The notes: generated by a model from the sequence alone, not told the origin. A stretch of 64,000 bases of DNA from Mycolicibacterium gilvum (GCF_900454025.1 NZ_UGQM01000001.1:3038001-3102000), one strand, 5' to 3'. Counted from the stretch's first letter, positions 17,376-27,747 are shown. A program made the numbers and translations.

Positions 17376-19277
17376 CTACCGCGGAGCGTCGAGTCGTTCC
17401 AGTCGCCATTCGCCGTCGCCGACCAGCTCGAGGTGGTCGGTGTGGAACGGCAGCACCGACGACCGGTGGCTGACACTGACGACGATGGTGTCGGGCAACG
17501 TCGTGCGCAGCAGGGTGTAGAGCATCTGCTCCAGCCCCTCGTCCATCGCCGAGGTCGACTCGTCGAGGAACACCGTCCTGGGCCGCAACACCAGGATCCG
17601 GGCGAATGCGATGCGCTGCTGCTCGCCGACCGAGAGGACCTTCGCCCAGTCCTGGTCGTCGTTGAGGCGGATCACCAACTGCGACAACGCCACATCGAGC
17701 AGTGCCTGCTGGACGGCCTTGTCGTCGTAGGTGCCCGAGGGTTCTGGATAGCTCACCACCGTGCGCAGGTCCCCGACGGGCAGGTACGGCAACTGCGGGA
17801 CGAACATCGCGCCGTCGCGTCCGTCCGGCAGCTCGACCCGGCCCGTCGCGTAGGGCCACATCCCGGCCAGGCTCTGCACCAGCACCGTCTTGCCGATACC
17901 CGACGGTCCCGTGATCACCAGTCCGTCACCGGATCCCAGCCGCAGATCGAGCGGGCGCACCAGCGGCGACCCGTCCGGCTTGCGCACCTCCACCCCCCGC
18001 ACCGCCAGCGCACCGTCCTCGGAGGCCCCGGTGTCGACGGCGGTGAACGCTCCGGCGCGGGCGTTCTGGTCGACGAGTCCGTCGAGGCGGATGATCGCGG
18101 CGCGGTAGCTCGCGAACTGGTCGTAGGCGTTGCGGAAGAAACTCAGCGAGTCGTGGATGGCGCCGAACGCGTTCGAGGACTGCCACACATCGCCGAAGGT
18201 GATGCGCTGCGCGAACAGCCCCTGCGCCTGCACCAGCCACGGCAGCGGATTGATGGTCTGGCTCACCGAGACGTTCCAGCCGAAGTACAGCATCATCCGG
18301 TTCAGCCAGCCGCGGTAGTTGTCCATCACCGAGTCGAGCCGGCTCTTCAGGACCGACCGTTCGGCGGATTCGCCGCGGTAGAGGCCGATCGCCGAGCCGG
18401 CGTCACGCACCCGCACGAGCGCGTAGCGCAGCCCGGCGTTGCGCAGCTCGTTGAGGTAGCTCAGCCGGATCAGCGGCCTGCCGATGGCGAACGCGATGAT
18501 CGTCGCGACCAGCACGTAGACGACCACGATCCAGAACAGGGCCCGCGGCAGCGTCATCCCGCCGATGCTCACCGGCTCCGACAGCCGCCACAGGATCGGT
18601 CCGAACGACAGCACCGACAGCACGGCCTCGACGGCTCCGAACAGCAGGGTGTTGCCCGAGTTGAAGATCGGGTTGTTCGGGGTGCCACCGACCCCGGCGG
18701 TGAACACGTCGACGTCCTGCTGGATGCGCTGGTCCGGATTGTCGATCGGCCGGCCGGAGAACTGGGCGCGGTAGTAGGACAGGTCGCCCAGCCAGTCATC
18801 GATGAGGCGGCGGGTCAGCCACACCCGCCAGCGCATCATGAAGCGCTGGGTGAGGTACATGTCGAGCAGGACCCGGACCACGAAACACACCGCGAGCACG
18901 GCGAACACGCGCATCGACGCCCAGAACCCGGCGACGCCGCTGGCCATCCCGCCCTGGAACGCGACCTGCAGCGAGGTAAACAGGTCGTTGACGTAATAGG
19001 TCAGCAGCACGTTGATGCGCACCGACACGATGACCGACAGCAGCAGGGCCGCGACCATCGCCCACGCGAGCACGCTGTGCCTACCGCGGAAGTAGTCGCC
19101 GGTGACACGCCAGAACTGGCGGCCCCATTCGGTGAAGCGGGCCAGCAGCGCGAGGACCACCAGGAGGCACACCGCGGTGGCCGCGAACGTGACCGCGATC
19201 CACTGCCCGGAGTGCACGAACTCGCGGCCCCAGTCGAGGGTCGGCTGGAACGTCTGCGCGCTCAACTCGGTGTCCAC
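17376..19277 (-). CDS. Second BacA-like ABC transporter, tandem paralogue
   Basis: This 633-aa protein has the same architecture as the downstream BacA. The membrane half contains [16 protein letters not shown] and [14 protein letters not shown]. The ATPase half contains Walker [15 protein letters not shown], signature [13 protein letters not shown], Walker [15 protein letters not shown] and the His in SVSHRS. All catalytic motifs are intact, so it is not decaying. The GTG at 19277 ([17 protein letters not shown]) is chosen because the family N-terminal motif [10 protein letters not shown] follows it and a GGAGG lies upstream; the frame stays open far upstream only as antisense of secA2. The two copies are clearly diverged, arguing for old duplication with a distinct substrate. 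Confidence 0.88.
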   Translation of the reverse strand: MDTELSAQTFQPTLDWGREFVHSGQWIAVTFAATAVCLLVVLALLARFTEWGRQFWRVTGDYFRGRHSVLAWAMVAALLLSVIVSVRINVLLTYYVNDLFTSLQVAFQGGMASGVAGFWASMRVFAVLAVCFVVRVLLDMYLTQRFMMRWRVWLTRRLIDDWLGDLSYYRAQFSGRPIDNPDQRIQQDVDVFTAGVGGTPNNPIFNSGNTLLFGAVEAVLSVLSFGPILWRLSEPVSIGGMTLPRALFWIVVVYVLVATIIAFAIGRPLIRLSYLNELRNAGLRYALVRVRDAGSAIGLYRGESAERSVLKSRLDSVMDNYRGWLNRMMLYFGWNVSVSQTINPLPWLVQAQGLFAQRITFGDVWQSSNAFGAIHDSLSFFRNAYDQFASYRAAIIRLDGLVDQNARAGAFTAVDTGASEDGALAVRGVEVRKPDGSPLVRPLDLRLGSGDGLVITGPSGIGKTVLVQSLAGMWPYATGRVELPDGRDGAMFVPQLPYLPVGDLRTVVSYPEPSGTYDDKAVQQALLDVALSQLVIRLNDDQDWAKVLSVGEQQRIAFARILVLRPRTVFLDESTSAMDEGLEQMLYTLLRTTLPDTIVVSVSHRSSVLPFHTDHLELVGDGEWRLERLDAPR

Positions 19278-19418
19278 GCCCCGGCCGACCTCCCTCCCCG
19301 CGATCCGACTCCCGGGCGAAGCTACCGCAGGTGGCCGCGCGATCGGGGGAGGAACCCGGCGCACGGGCGGCGTGTGGTGGCCTCGGTTTCCGTCGCCGGA
19401 ACCGCGTACCGTGATCGT

Positions 19419-21833
19419 GTGGCTCGTACCTCCTCCAAGACATCTTCGGAACCGGCGACATCTTCGGAACCGGCGACATCTCCGGCACCGGCGGCCAAGA
19501 CCGCCAAGCCCAAGACGGGGCGGTTGTCCGGGCGGTTCTGGAAGCTGCTCGGCGCCAGCACCGACAAGGACCAGTCCCGCTCGATGGATCTGGTGGTCAA
19601 GTCGGCCGACTTCGACTCCAAGGCCGCCGATCTCGACGACGAGCAGCTCGCCAAGGCCGCGAAACTGCTCGTCCTCGACGACCTCGCCGACTCGGCTGAC
19701 GTCCCGCAGTTCCTGGCGATCGCCCGCGCGGCCGCCGAGCGGGCCACCGGCCTGAAGCCGTTCGACGTCCAGCTGCAGGGCGCGCTGCGGATGCTGGCCG
19801 GCGACGTCGTGGAGATGGCCACCGGTGAGGGCAAGACGCTGTCGGGCGCGATCGCCGCGGCCGGCTACGCGCTCGCCGGGCGCAACGTGCACGTCATCAC
19901 GATCAACGACTACCTGGCCCGCCGCGACGCCGAATGGATGGGCCCGCTGATCGAGGCGATGGGACTGACCGTCGGCTGGATCACCGCCGAGTCCACCGCC
20001 GCCGAACGCCGCGCCGCCTATGCGTGCGATGTCACCTACGCCTCGGTCAACGAGATCGGCTTCGACGTGCTGCGCGACCAGCTGGTCACCGACGTCGCCG
20101 ACCTGGTGTCGCCGAACCCCGACGTGGCGCTGATCGACGAAGCGGACTCCGTGCTCGTCGACGAAGCGCTGGTGCCGCTGGTGCTGGCCGGCACCAGCCA
20201 CCGCGAAACCCCGCGCGTGGAGCTGATCCGCCTCGTCGGTGAGCTCGACGAGAACACCGACTTCGCCACCGACAACGACAGCCGCAACGTGCATCTCACC
20301 GAGGCCGGCGCGCGCAAGGTCGAGGCCGCCCTCGGCGGGATCGACCTGTACTCCGAAGAACACGTCGCCACGACGCTGACCGAGATCAACGTCGCGCTGC
20401 ACGCCCATGTGCTGCTGCAACGCGACGTCCACTACATCGTCCGCGACGACGCGGTGCACCTGATCAACGCCTCGCGCGGCCGGATCGCCACGCTGCAGCG
20501 CTGGCCCGACGGGCTGCAGGCCGCCGTCGAGGCCAAGGAGGGCATCGAGACCACCGAGACCGGCGAGGTGCTCGACACCATCACCGTGCAGGCGCTGATC
20601 AACCGCTACCCGCGAGTGTGCGGCATGACCGGCACCGCGTTGGCCGCCGGTGAGCAGCTGCGCCAGTTCTACAAGCTCGGGGTGTCGCCGATCCCGCCGA
20701 ACAAGCCGAACATCCGCAAGGACGAGACCGACCGCGTCTACGTGACGATCTCGGCGAAGAACGCCGCGATCCTCGAGCACATCGCCGAGGTGCACAAGAC
20801 CGGCCAGCCGGTGCTCGTCGGCACCCGCGACGTCGCCGAATCCGAAGAAGTTCACGAACGCCTGGTCAAGGCCGGCGTCCCGGCCGTCGTGCTGAACGCG
20901 AAGAACGACGCCGAGGAGGCCGCCGTCATCGCCGAGGCCGGCAAGCTGGGAGCCGTCACCGTGTCCACGCAGATGGCCGGTCGCGGCACCGACATCCGGC
21001 TCGGCGGGTCCGACGAGGCAAGTCACGACGAGGTGGTGGAACTCGGCGGCCTGCACGTCATCGGCACCGGGCGGCACAACACCGAACGGCTGGACAACCA
21101 GCTGCGTGGCCGCGCAGGCCGTCAGGGCGACCCCGGCAGCTCGGTGTTCTTCTCCAGCTGGGAGGACGACGTCGTGGTCGCCCACCTCGAAGACAGCAAG
21201 CTCCCGCTGGACTGCGACGAGGACGGCAAGATCCTCAGCCCGAAGGCGGCGACCCTGCTCGAGCACGCCCAGCGCGTCGCCGAGGGCCGCCTGCTCGACG
21301 TGCACGCCAACACATGGCGCTACAACCAGCTGATCGCCCAGCAGCGCGCGATCCTGGTCGAGCGGCGCGACAAACTGCTGCGCACCGCCACCGCCCGCGA
21401 CGAACTGGCCGAACGCTCACCGGAGCGCTACGCCGAGGTCAGCGAGCGCCTCGAGGCGAAGGACCCCGGCACAGCCGAGGAGAAGCTGGTGAAGATCTGC
21501 CGGCTGATCATGCTGTACCACCTGGACCGGGCGTGGGCGGACCACCTGGCGTTCCTGTCCGACATCCGCGAGAGCATCCACCTGCGCGCGCTGGGACGGC
21601 AGAACCCGCTCGACGAGTTCCACCGGATGGCCGTCGACGCGTTCGGCTCGCTGGCCGCCGACGCCATCGAGGCGGCACAGCAGACGTTCGACACGGCCCC
21701 GGCGATCGAGGACGAAACCGGTGTGGACCTGTCGAAGCTGGCCCGCCCGACCTCGACGTGGACCTACATGGTCCACGACAACCCGCTCGACGACACCCTC
21801 TCCGCACTGAGCCTGCCCGGGGTGTTCCGCTAG
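19419..21833 (+). CDS. secA2: Accessory preprotein translocase ATPase SecA2
   Basis: This 804-aa protein is close to the 808 aa of M. tuberculosis SecA2. It drives ATP-dependent export of a subset of proteins, including signal-peptide-less ones. SecA landmarks are present: [24 protein letters not shown] (Walker A), [18 protein letters not shown], the DEAD-type [19 protein letters not shown], and [15 protein letters not shown]. The C-terminal zinc-binding tail of SecA1 is missing, as expected for SecA2. The N-terminus carries an in-frame SSEPAT repeat. The GTG at 19419 begins [10 protein letters not shown]. The gene heads a run of closely spaced conserved genes and is divergent from the second BacA-like gene. 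Confidence 0.96.
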   Translation: MARTSSKTSSEPATSSEPATSPAPAAKTAKPKTGRLSGRFWKLLGASTDKDQSRSMDLVVKSADFDSKAADLDDEQLAKAAKLLVLDDLADSADVPQFLAIARAAAERATGLKPFDVQLQGALRMLAGDVVEMATGEGKTLSGAIAAAGYALAGRNVHVITINDYLARRDAEWMGPLIEAMGLTVGWITAESTAAERRAAYACDVTYASVNEIGFDVLRDQLVTDVADLVSPNPDVALIDEADSVLVDEALVPLVLAGTSHRETPRVELIRLVGELDENTDFATDNDSRNVHLTEAGARKVEAALGGIDLYSEEHVATTLTEINVALHAHVLLQRDVHYIVRDDAVHLINASRGRIATLQRWPDGLQAAVEAKEGIETTETGEVLDTITVQALINRYPRVCGMTGTALAAGEQLRQFYKLGVSPIPPNKPNIRKDETDRVYVTISAKNAAILEHIAEVHKTGQPVLVGTRDVAESEEVHERLVKAGVPAVVLNAKNDAEEAAVIAEAGKLGAVTVSTQMAGRGTDIRLGGSDEASHDEVVELGGLHVIGTGRHNTERLDNQLRGRAGRQGDPGSSVFFSSWEDDVVVAHLEDSKLPLDCDEDGKILSPKAATLLEHAQRVAEGRLLDVHANTWRYNQLIAQQRAILVERRDKLLRTATARDELAERSPERYAEVSERLEAKDPGTAEEKLVKICRLIMLYHLDRAWADHLAFLSDIRESIHLRALGRQNPLDEFHRMAVDAFGSLAADAIEAAQQTFDTAPAIEDETGVDLSKLARPTSTWTYMVHDNPLDDTLSALSLPGVFR
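19440..19493 (+). repeat. 18-bp tandem repeat in the secA2 N-terminus
   Basis: Two exact 18-base units starting ACATCTTCGGAACCGGCG (19440-19457 and 19458-19475) are followed by a degenerate third. They encode TSSEPA-type units in the disordered N-terminal extension before the SecA core. Copy number may vary between strains. Confidence 0.8.
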
Positions 21834-21842
21834 GTTTACCGC

Positions 21843-22433
21843 ATGGACCACGCTCCCGTGCGTGACCGGGTGATGACGGTGCCCAACGCGCTGTCGGTGA
21901 TCCGCCTCGTGCTGGTCCCCGTCTTCCTCTATCTCCTGCTGGTCGCCGACCTCACCGGTTGGGCGGTCGCGGTGCTGATGTTCAGCGGTGCGTCGGACTG
22001 GGCCGACGGCAAGATCGCGCGCCTGTTCGCCAACCAGTCCTCCCGGCTGGGGGAGTTGCTGGACCCGGCCGTGGACCGCATCTACATGATCACGGTGCCC
22101 GTCAGCATGGCCGTCGCCGGCGTCATCCCGTGGTGGGTCGTGGGGCTGCTGCTCGGGCGCGACGCGGTGCTGGCGGCGACCCTGCCGCTGCTGCGCGGCC
22201 GCGGGCTGACCGCGCTGCCCGTCACCTACATCGGCAAGGCCGCGACGTTCGCGTTGATGTCCGGGCTGCCGCTGGTGCTGCTGGGCCAGTTGGACGGCCA
22301 GTGGAGCCGGGTGGTGCTGGCCATCGGCTGGGGTTTCCTGGTCTGGGGCATGGCGATGTACGTGTGGTCGGGAATCCTGTACCTGCTCCAGGTGGGCATG
22401 GTGATACACACGATGCCGCGGGTGAGGCGTTGA
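21843..22433 (+). CDS. pgsA2: CDP-alcohol phosphatidyltransferase (Rv1822, PgsA2)
   Basis: This 196-aa integral membrane protein carries the CDP-alcohol phosphotransferase signature [20 protein letters not shown] followed by LLDPAVDRI, which matches D-x2-D-G-x2-A-R-x8-G-x3-D-x3-D. The family transfers a phosphatidyl group from CDP-diacylglycerol to an alcohol such as glycerol phosphate or phosphatidylglycerol. M. tuberculosis Rv1822 holds the same place after secA2 and is annotated as PgsA2, possibly a cardiolipin synthase. About five to six membrane helices follow the active-site motif. The ATG at 21843 is 9 bases after the secA2 stop, and the next gene follows with a 1-base gap. Confidence 0.9.
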   Translation: MDHAPVRDRVMTVPNALSVIRLVLVPVFLYLLLVADLTGWAVAVLMFSGASDWADGKIARLFANQSSRLGELLDPAVDRIYMITVPVSMAVAGVIPWWVVGLLLGRDAVLAATLPLLRGRGLTALPVTYIGKAATFALMSGLPLVLLGQLDGQWSRVVLAIGWGFLVWGMAMYVWSGILYLLQVGMVIHTMPRVRR

Positions 22434-22434
22434 G

Positions 22435-23325
22435 ATGAGTTCCCTGGGGGGATACGACGCGTCGACGGGGCCCACCGCGCAGCGGCCGGACGCGCCGACC
22501 CGCATCCCGGTGCCGTCGCTGCTGCGATCGCTGCTGACCGACCACCTCGACCCCGGTTATGCCGCGGCCGCCCAGGACACGCGGCCCCGCAGCGCGGTGT
22601 CCGCGGCGCTGTGGCAGGTGCTCGCGGCGGTGACGATCGCGACGGTGTTCGCGCTGGCGTGGGCGCAGGCCCGCGACACCGCGCCCGGTGTCCGGGAGAC
22701 CCAGCAGGTGATGGCCGGCAGCGTGCGCGCCGCGGAAGCGGCCACCGAGGAGGCCGCCGCCCGCCGCACCAGCCTGACCGCCGAGGTGAACGCGGCCCGC
22801 CGTAGCCGCCTGGAGGGCGACGCCGAGGGCCGTCAACTGCTCGCGGGCCTCGACGAGGCGAACTACGCGGCTGCCGCGACCCCGGTCATCGGGCCCGGGC
22901 TGACCGTGACGGTCACCGACCCCGGTATGTCGCGGGATCTGACCGACGTGTCCAAGCAGCGCGTCGAGGGCAGCCGCCAGGTGATCCTCGACCGGGACCT
23001 GCAGCTGGTCGTGAACTCGCTGTGGGCGGGCGGCGCCGAGGCGATCTCGGTCGGCGGCGTGCGGGTGGGCCCCAACGTGACGATCCGTCAGGCCGGCGGC
23101 GGGATCCTGGTCGACAACCAGCCGATTTCCAGCCCGTACACCATCCTCGCGGTCGGCCCCCCGAACGCCCTCGACGACAACTTCACCCGCAGCGCCGGTC
23201 TGCAACGTCTGCGTCTGCTCGAGGGGTCGTACGGTGTGGTCGTCAACGTCTCCTCCGACGACGGCCTGGTGCTGCCCGCCGGATCGGTCCGGGAGATCCG
23301 CTTCGCCAGACAGATGGGGCCTTAA
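22435..23325 (+). CDS. DUF881 membrane-anchored protein (Rv1823-like)
   Basis: This 296-aa protein has a cytoplasmic N-terminus of about 57 residues, one membrane helix ([17 protein letters not shown]), then an external coiled-coil-like segment rich in Ala/Glu/Arg. A C-terminal DUF881 domain contains [13 protein letters not shown] and [23 protein letters not shown]. The family is paired with the small DUF1290 protein and a second DUF881 protein in many Gram-positives, where cell-division or envelope roles are suspected. Here the three genes are contiguous, and this gene starts 1 base after pgsA2 and abuts the next GTG directly. No enzymatic motif is visible. Confidence 0.9.
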   Translation: MSSLGGYDASTGPTAQRPDAPTRIPVPSLLRSLLTDHLDPGYAAAAQDTRPRSAVSAALWQVLAAVTIATVFALAWAQARDTAPGVRETQQVMAGSVRAAEAATEEAAARRTSLTAEVNAARRSRLEGDAEGRQLLAGLDEANYAAAATPVIGPGLTVTVTDPGMSRDLTDVSKQRVEGSRQVILDRDLQLVVNSLWAGGAEAISVGGVRVGPNVTIRQAGGGILVDNQPISSPYTILAVGPPNALDDNFTRSAGLQRLRLLEGSYGVVVNVSSDDGLVLPAGSVREIRFARQMGP

Positions 23326-23658
23326 GTGATCGGCATCCTGGCACTCGCCGTGGGCATCGTCGTCGGTGTGGTCTTCCAGCCGAGCGTTCCCGAGTTCGTG
23401 CAGCCCTACCTGCCCATCGCGGTGGTGGCGGCACTCGACGCGGTGTTCGGCGGGCTGCGGGCCTACCTGGAGAACATTTTCGACTCCAAGGTGTTCGTGG
23501 TGTCGTTCGTGTTCAACGTGCTGGTGGCGGCGCTGATCGTCTACGTCGGCGATCAGCTGGGCGTCGGGACGCAGTTGTCCACCGCGATCATCGTCGTGCT
23601 CGGCATCCGGATCTTCGGCAACGCCGCCGCGCTGCGCCGCAGGCTGTTCGGGGCGTGA
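23326..23658 (+). CDS. DUF1290 small basic membrane protein (Rv1824-like)
   Basis: This 110-aa protein is mostly hydrophobic with three predicted helices: GILALAVGIVVGVVF, LPIAVVAALDAVFGGLRAYLE, and FVVSFVFNVLVAALIVYVGDQL. It ends in a basic tail (ALRRRLFGA). It matches the sbp/DUF1290 family conserved in Firmicutes and Actinobacteria between two DUF881 genes. The GTG start at 23326 abuts the stop of the upstream DUF881 gene without a gap. Its role is unproven; the fixed gene order argues for a membrane complex with the flanking DUF881 proteins. Confidence 0.9.
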   Translation: MIGILALAVGIVVGVVFQPSVPEFVQPYLPIAVVAALDAVFGGLRAYLENIFDSKVFVVSFVFNVLVAALIVYVGDQLGVGTQLSTAIIVVLGIRIFGNAAALRRRLFGA

Positions 23659-23660
23659 CC

Positions 23661-24425
23661 ATGAACGAACACCACGGGCGCCACGAGATGCCCCCCGACG
23701 CCGCACCGGAGGCGCCGAGGCGCCGGCGGTCGGTGTTCGGGGTCCTCGCCGTCCTGCTCTGCCTGCTGCTCGGGGTCGCGATCGCCACGCAGGTCCGCCA
23801 GACCGACTCCGGGGACTCCCTGGAGACGGCGCGTCCGGCCGACCTGCTGGTCCTCTTGGACTCGCTGCAGCAGCGCGAGGCCGCGCTGAACACCGAGGTC
23901 GCCGACCTGCAGCGCACCCTGACCCAGCTGGAGACCTCCGGAAGCAGCGACCAGGCCGCGATCGAGAACGCCAGGGCCCGGTTGGCGGCGCTGTCGATCC
24001 TGATCGGCAGCATCGCCGCCACCGGACCCGGGGTGATCCTGACGGTCACCGACCCCGCGCAGGGGGTGGCCGCCGAGACGATGCTCGACGTCATCAACGA
24101 GTTGCGCGCCGCGGGCGCCGAGGCGATGGAGATCCGCGGCCGCAGCGGCGGCGGCGATCAGGTCGCGGTGCGCGTCGGCGTGGACACCTGGGTCACCGGC
24201 GGCCCCGGCGCGCTCGTGGTCGACGAGACCACCCTCGCTCCGGCGTATTCGGTTCTCGCCATTGGGGATCCGCCGACGCTCGCGGCCGCGATGAACATTC
24301 CGGGCGGCGCGATGGACAGCATCGAACGCGTCGGCGGCACGATGACGGTCCAGCAATCCGAGCGCGTCGACGTCACCGCCTTGCGGCAACCGAAACCGCG
24401 CCAATACGCTCAACCCGTCAAGTGA
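23661..24425 (+). CDS. Second DUF881 membrane-anchored protein (Rv1825-like)
   Basis: This 254-aa protein has a short basic N-terminus, one membrane helix (VFGVLAVLLCLLLGVAIAT, about residues 24-42), a coiled-coil-like stretch (QQREAALNTEVADLQRTL), and a DUF881 domain with TGPGVILTVTDPAQG and VINELRAAGAEAMEIRGR. It is a clear paralogue of the protein two genes upstream, sharing the G-PG--T--T-P core. The ATG at 23661 is used; an in-frame GTG at 23655 that overlaps the previous stop (GTGA) is an equally plausible start and would give translational coupling. Probable partner of the DUF1290 protein. Confidence 0.9.
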   Translation: MNEHHGRHEMPPDAAPEAPRRRRSVFGVLAVLLCLLLGVAIATQVRQTDSGDSLETARPADLLVLLDSLQQREAALNTEVADLQRTLTQLETSGSSDQAAIENARARLAALSILIGSIAATGPGVILTVTDPAQGVAAETMLDVINELRAAGAEAMEIRGRSGGGDQVAVRVGVDTWVTGGPGALVVDETTLAPAYSVLAIGDPPTLAAAMNIPGGAMDSIERVGGTMTVQQSERVDVTALRQPKPRQYAQPVK

Positions 24426-24461
24426 CCCACCATCGAGTGACCACGCCTAGCAAGGAGCGCC

Positions 24462-24857
24462 GTGAGCGAGATCCCCGCCGACCTGTCCTACACCGAAGAA
24501 CACGAGTGGGTGCAGCGGACCGGCGATGACACCGTGCGCGTCGGCATCACCGACTACGCGCAGGCCGCGCTGGGCGACGTGGTGTTCGTCCAGCTGCCCG
24601 ACGTCGATGCCGCGTTGACCGCGGGGGAGTCGTTCGGCGAGGTGGAGTCGACGAAATCGGTGTCGGACCTCTACGCCCCGCTCACCGCGAAAGTGGTTGC
24701 GGTCAACGGTGATCTGGAGAGCAACCCGCAGCTGGTCAACTCGGATCCGTACGGCGAGGGCTGGCTGGTCGAATTGCAGGCCGACAGCGCGTCCCTGGAC
24801 GCGGCACTGGCGGAATTGTTCGACGCCGAAGGCTACCGCGGCCACGTCGCCGACTGA
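24462..24857 (+). CDS. gcvH: Glycine cleavage system H protein
   Basis: This 131-aa protein is the lipoylated shuttle of the glycine cleavage system; it carries the aminomethyl group between GcvP, GcvT and the lipoamide dehydrogenase. The lipoyl site is Lys65 in GEVESTKSVSDLYAP. YTEEHEWV near the N-terminus is the family hallmark. The GTG at 24462 has AAGGAG 6 bases upstream. It sits in the same place as Rv1826. The partner gene gcvP lies about 3 kb downstream with the regulators and garA between, an arrangement also seen in M. tuberculosis. Confidence 0.96.
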   Translation: MSEIPADLSYTEEHEWVQRTGDDTVRVGITDYAQAALGDVVFVQLPDVDAALTAGESFGEVESTKSVSDLYAPLTAKVVAVNGDLESNPQLVNSDPYGEGWLVELQADSASLDAALAELFDAEGYRGHVAD

Positions 24858-25013
24858 CCGGGTTGTTAGGGTCGTTGCGTCAGGCCGGTCCGCGACGCGC
24901 GGATCCGGCAGTGGTGGATACAACGTGGTCGGATGCGCGGTACGGTCGACACCAGCGGCGTGACGGCTGGAGCCCGACCGCTTATCGCCACAGCAGCCAG
25001 TGAGGAGCAGCGG

Positions 25014-25484
25014 GTGACGGACAAGGACTTCAACTCTGGGGGCGACTCTGACGAAGTCACTGTGGAGACCACATCGGTGTTCCGCGCCGACTTCCTCAAC
25101 GAGCTCGACGCTCCGCCCGCCGCAGGCGGCGACAGCGCGGTCTCGGGAGTGGAAGGACTTCCGGCCGGTTCGGCACTGCTGGTCGTCAAACGCGGCCCCA
25201 ACGCCGGATCCCGGTTCCTGCTGGATCAACCGACCACGTCGGCGGGCAGGCACCCCGACAGCGACATCTTCCTCGACGACGTCACCGTGAGCCGTCGCCA
25301 CGCCGAGTTCCGACTCGAGAGTGGCGAGTTCCAGGTCGTCGACGTGGGCAGCCTCAACGGCACGTACGTCAACCGTGAACCCGTCGACTCGGCGGTGCTC
25401 GCCAATGGCGACGAGGTGCAGATCGGCAAGTTCCGCCTGGTGTTCCTGACCGGGCCGAAGGGTGACGACGGCGCCAACGGCTGA
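25014..25484 (+). CDS. garA: FHA-domain metabolic regulator GarA
   Basis: This 156-aa protein corresponds to Rv1827 (162 aa). GarA binds and regulates 2-oxoglutarate-metabolising enzymes and is switched off by phosphorylation from PknB/PknG. The N-terminal phospho-motif EVTVETTSVFRADF with the two adjacent Thr is intact. The FHA domain (about 55-145) shows SAGRHPDSDIFLDDVTVSRRHAEF and LNGTYVNREPV, including the phosphothreonine-binding Arg, Ser and Asn residues. The GTG at 25014 with GAGGAG upstream gives MTDKDFNSGG; the longer open frame upstream has no support. Confidence 0.95.
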   Translation: MTDKDFNSGGDSDEVTVETTSVFRADFLNELDAPPAAGGDSAVSGVEGLPAGSALLVVKRGPNAGSRFLLDQPTTSAGRHPDSDIFLDDVTVSRRHAEFRLESGEFQVVDVGSLNGTYVNREPVDSAVLANGDEVQIGKFRLVFLTGPKGDDGANG

Positions 25485-25532
25485 CCGCCGCCACGCCGCC
25501 CATCCGTTACGACGAGCCCGCGGGACGCTTCG

Positions 25533-26279
25533 ATGACCCAACCCGACACACCCGGACCGAGCGGGATGTCGATCGGGGTCGTGCTGGACCTTCTGCGTGC
25601 CGATTTCCCGGACGTCACGATCTCCAAGATCCGTTTCCTGGAAGCCGAAGGGCTGGTGACACCGGAGCGCACCGCGTCCGGATACCGGCGGTTCACCGCC
25701 TACGACTGTGCGCGGCTGCGCTTCATCCTGACCGCGCAGCGGGACAACTACCTTCCGCTGAAGGTGATCAAGTCACAGCTCGACGCGCTGCCGGACGGCG
25801 AGTTGCCGCAGACGGTGTCGCCGTACGGGACGCCCCGGCTGGTGTCGGTGGGCCAGCAGACGGCGTCGGAGCCGGCGCCCGCCCCGTCGCCGGCGCAGGT
25901 CCGGCTCAGCCGCGATGACCTGCTCGAACGTTCCGGCGTCAGCGACGACCTGCTGACGTCGCTGATCAGGGCCGGGGTGATCACCCCGATCTTCAAGGGC
26001 GCCGGGACCACGCTGTTCGACGAGCATTCCGTGGTGATCGCCCAGTGCGCCCGCGCGCTGGCCGACTACGGCGTCGAACCACGTCATCTCAGGGCGTTCC
26101 GGTCGGCGGCGGACCGACAGTCCGATCTGATCGCGCAGATCGCCGGCCCGGTCGGCAAGGGCGGAAAGGCCGGCGCGCGCGACCGCGCCGACGATCTCGC
26201 CCGTGAGGTCGCCGCACTCGCGATCACGTTGCACACGTCGTTGATCAAGTCGGCCGTGCGCGACGTTCTGGATCGCTGA
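25533..26279 (+). CDS. MerR-family regulator (Rv1828-like)
   Basis: This 248-aa protein has an N-terminal MerR winged helix (about residues 8-80), reading [55 protein letters not shown] in pieces: [28 protein letters not shown] Pro/Ala linker follows, then a second domain with [19 protein letters not shown] and [17 protein letters not shown] that is characteristic of the Rv1828 group. Effector unknown. It lies 48 bases after garA and 48 before the nuclease gene. The ATG at 25533 is followed directly by the MerR fold and is well placed. Confidence 0.9.
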   Translation: MTQPDTPGPSGMSIGVVLDLLRADFPDVTISKIRFLEAEGLVTPERTASGYRRFTAYDCARLRFILTAQRDNYLPLKVIKSQLDALPDGELPQTVSPYGTPRLVSVGQQTASEPAPAPSPAQVRLSRDDLLERSGVSDDLLTSLIRAGVITPIFKGAGTTLFDEHSVVIAQCARALADYGVEPRHLRAFRSAADRQSDLIAQIAGPVGKGGKAGARDRADDLAREVAALAITLHTSLIKSAVRDVLDR

Positions 26280-26327
26280 GGACTAGACTCGCGCTGACGG
26301 GTTCGTCGGCGTGCGGAGGGTAGGCAC

Positions 26328-26822
26328 ATGGGTGAGGTTCGTGTGATCGGTATCCGCGTGGAACCGCCCCAGAACCAGCCAGTCCTGTTGTTGCGGGAGT
26401 CCAACGGCGACCGGTATCTGCCGATCTGGATCGGGCAGTCCGAGGCCGCCGCGATCGCGCTCGAACAGCAGGGCGTCGAGCCGCTGCGCCCGATGACCCA
26501 CGACCTGTTCCGCGATGTCATTGCTGCGCTTGGTCATTCGCTCAAAGAGGTGCGGATCGTGGATCTGCAGGAGGGCACGTTCTACGCCGACCTGGTCTTC
26601 GACCGTGACATCAAGGTGTCGGCGCGACCGTCGGACTCGGTCGCGATCGCGCTGCGCGTGGGCGTTCCGATCTACGTCGAGGAAGCCGTGCTGGCCGAGG
26701 CCGGTCTGCTGATCCCCGACGAGAGCGACGAGGAGTCCACCGGCGGGGTGCGCGAGGACGAGGTCGAGAAGTTCAAGGAGTTCCTCGACAGCGTGTCTCC
26801 CGACGACTTCAAGGCCACCTGA
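26328..26822 (+). CDS. Bifunctional nuclease family protein (DUF151, Rv1829-like)
   Basis: This 164-aa protein has the BFN/DUF151 core: LLLRESNGDRYLPIWIGQSEAAAIALEQQGV, RPMTHDLFRDVI, and the C-terminal acidic tail EDEVEKFKEFLDSVSPDDF. Plant homologues have DNase and RNase activity; the bacterial role is not established. It is strongly conserved next to the two MerR genes in mycobacteria (Rv1828, Rv1829, Rv1830). The ATG at 26328 is preceded by GGAGGGTAGGCAC, a good ribosome site. Confidence 0.92.
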   Translation: MGEVRVIGIRVEPPQNQPVLLLRESNGDRYLPIWIGQSEAAAIALEQQGVEPLRPMTHDLFRDVIAALGHSLKEVRIVDLQEGTFYADLVFDRDIKVSARPSDSVAIALRVGVPIYVEEAVLAEAGLLIPDESDEESTGGVREDEVEKFKEFLDSVSPDDFKAT

Positions 26823-27056
26823 GCGCGACCCGACCGGCCCCTGACAGGCTTGGTCACGGATGCGTCTCGTCGGGTTCGACACGCGCGGCGGGTTTTCTCA
26901 AACATCGAATCCGGCAGCCATACTTGGTCCCGACGGGCAGTCACGGACACGCCCTCAAGCGTATGCTCGAACAAGGTTCGGGCAGGGTGTAGCCAGCGGT
27001 TGAGCGCGCCCACGCAGGTCAAGGACGCGGGTTCGATCGGCGAGAGGATTCGACAA

Positions 27057-27704
27057 GTGGGCGACACGCCACGCCAGGGGCAGCTGGACCTGACCACAGA
27101 TTCCGGCACAGACTCCGGCACGGGCACCACCGAGACGGAGGGCCAGCCCCAGGCGGTCAGCGAGCCCGTGCAGGGCGGCCTCTTCCCCGACGACTCCGTC
27201 CCGGACGAACTCGTCGGCTACCGAGGACCCAGCGCGTGCCAGATCGCCGGCATCACCTACCGCCAACTCGACTACTGGGCCCGCACCTCACTGGTGGTCC
27301 CGTCGATTCGCGGTGCCGCCGGATCGGGTAGCCAGCGGCTGTACTCCTTCAAGGACATCCTCGTCCTCAAGATCGTGAAACGCCTGCTCGACACCGGTAT
27401 CTCGCTGCACAACATCCGCGTCGCCGTGGATCACCTGCGCCAGCGCGGTGTCCAGGATCTGGCCAACATCACCCTGTTCTCCGACGGCACCACCGTCTAC
27501 GAGTGCACCTCGGCCGAAGAGGTCGTCGACCTGCTGCAGGGCGGTCAGGGTGTGTTCGGCATCGCCGTGTCGGGTGCGATGCGGGAGCTGACCGGGGCCA
27601 TCGCCGACTTCCCGGGCGAACGCGCCGACGGCGGCGAGTCGATCTCGGCGCCGGAGGACGAGCTGGCGTCGAGGCGCAAGCACCGCGACCGCAAGATCGG
27701 CTGA
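27057..27704 (+). CDS. resR: MerR-family regulator ResR (Rv1830)
   Basis: This 215-aa protein starts MGDTPRQGQLDLT with a disordered acidic N-terminus of about 50 residues. A MerR-type DNA-binding domain follows (GPSACQIAGITYRQLDYWARTSLV, then SQRLYSFKDILVLKIVKRLLDTG), and then a C-terminal region with GVQDLANITLFSDGTTVYE and a basic tail. Variants in M. tuberculosis Rv1830 have been linked to drug-recovery (resilience) phenotypes, with control of cell growth/division genes. The GTG at 27057 has GAGAGG 9 bases upstream and gives the conserved N-terminus. The leader from 26823 to 27056 holds no other gene. Confidence 0.92.
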   Translation: MGDTPRQGQLDLTTDSGTDSGTGTTETEGQPQAVSEPVQGGLFPDDSVPDELVGYRGPSACQIAGITYRQLDYWARTSLVVPSIRGAAGSGSQRLYSFKDILVLKIVKRLLDTGISLHNIRVAVDHLRQRGVQDLANITLFSDGTTVYECTSAEEVVDLLQGGQGVFGIAVSGAMRELTGAIADFPGERADGGESISAPEDELASRRKHRDRKIG

Positions 27705-27747
27705 GCCGATCAGACAGCAGTAGTCGGCTAGCACGGCGGCGTGCGGG

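Noticed and set aside
17376..21305. A 1309-codon leftward open frame across secA2 and the second bacA-like gene
   Set aside because: Only the part below 19277 encodes the BacA-like transporter. The rest is antisense to secA2, whose own frame has full SecA motifs; long antisense frames are a GC-rich codon effect.
15723..21833. A 2036-codon rightward open frame ending as SecA2
   Set aside because: Everything before 19419 is antisense to the two BacA-like genes. The SecA2 homology and a GTG start begin at 19419.
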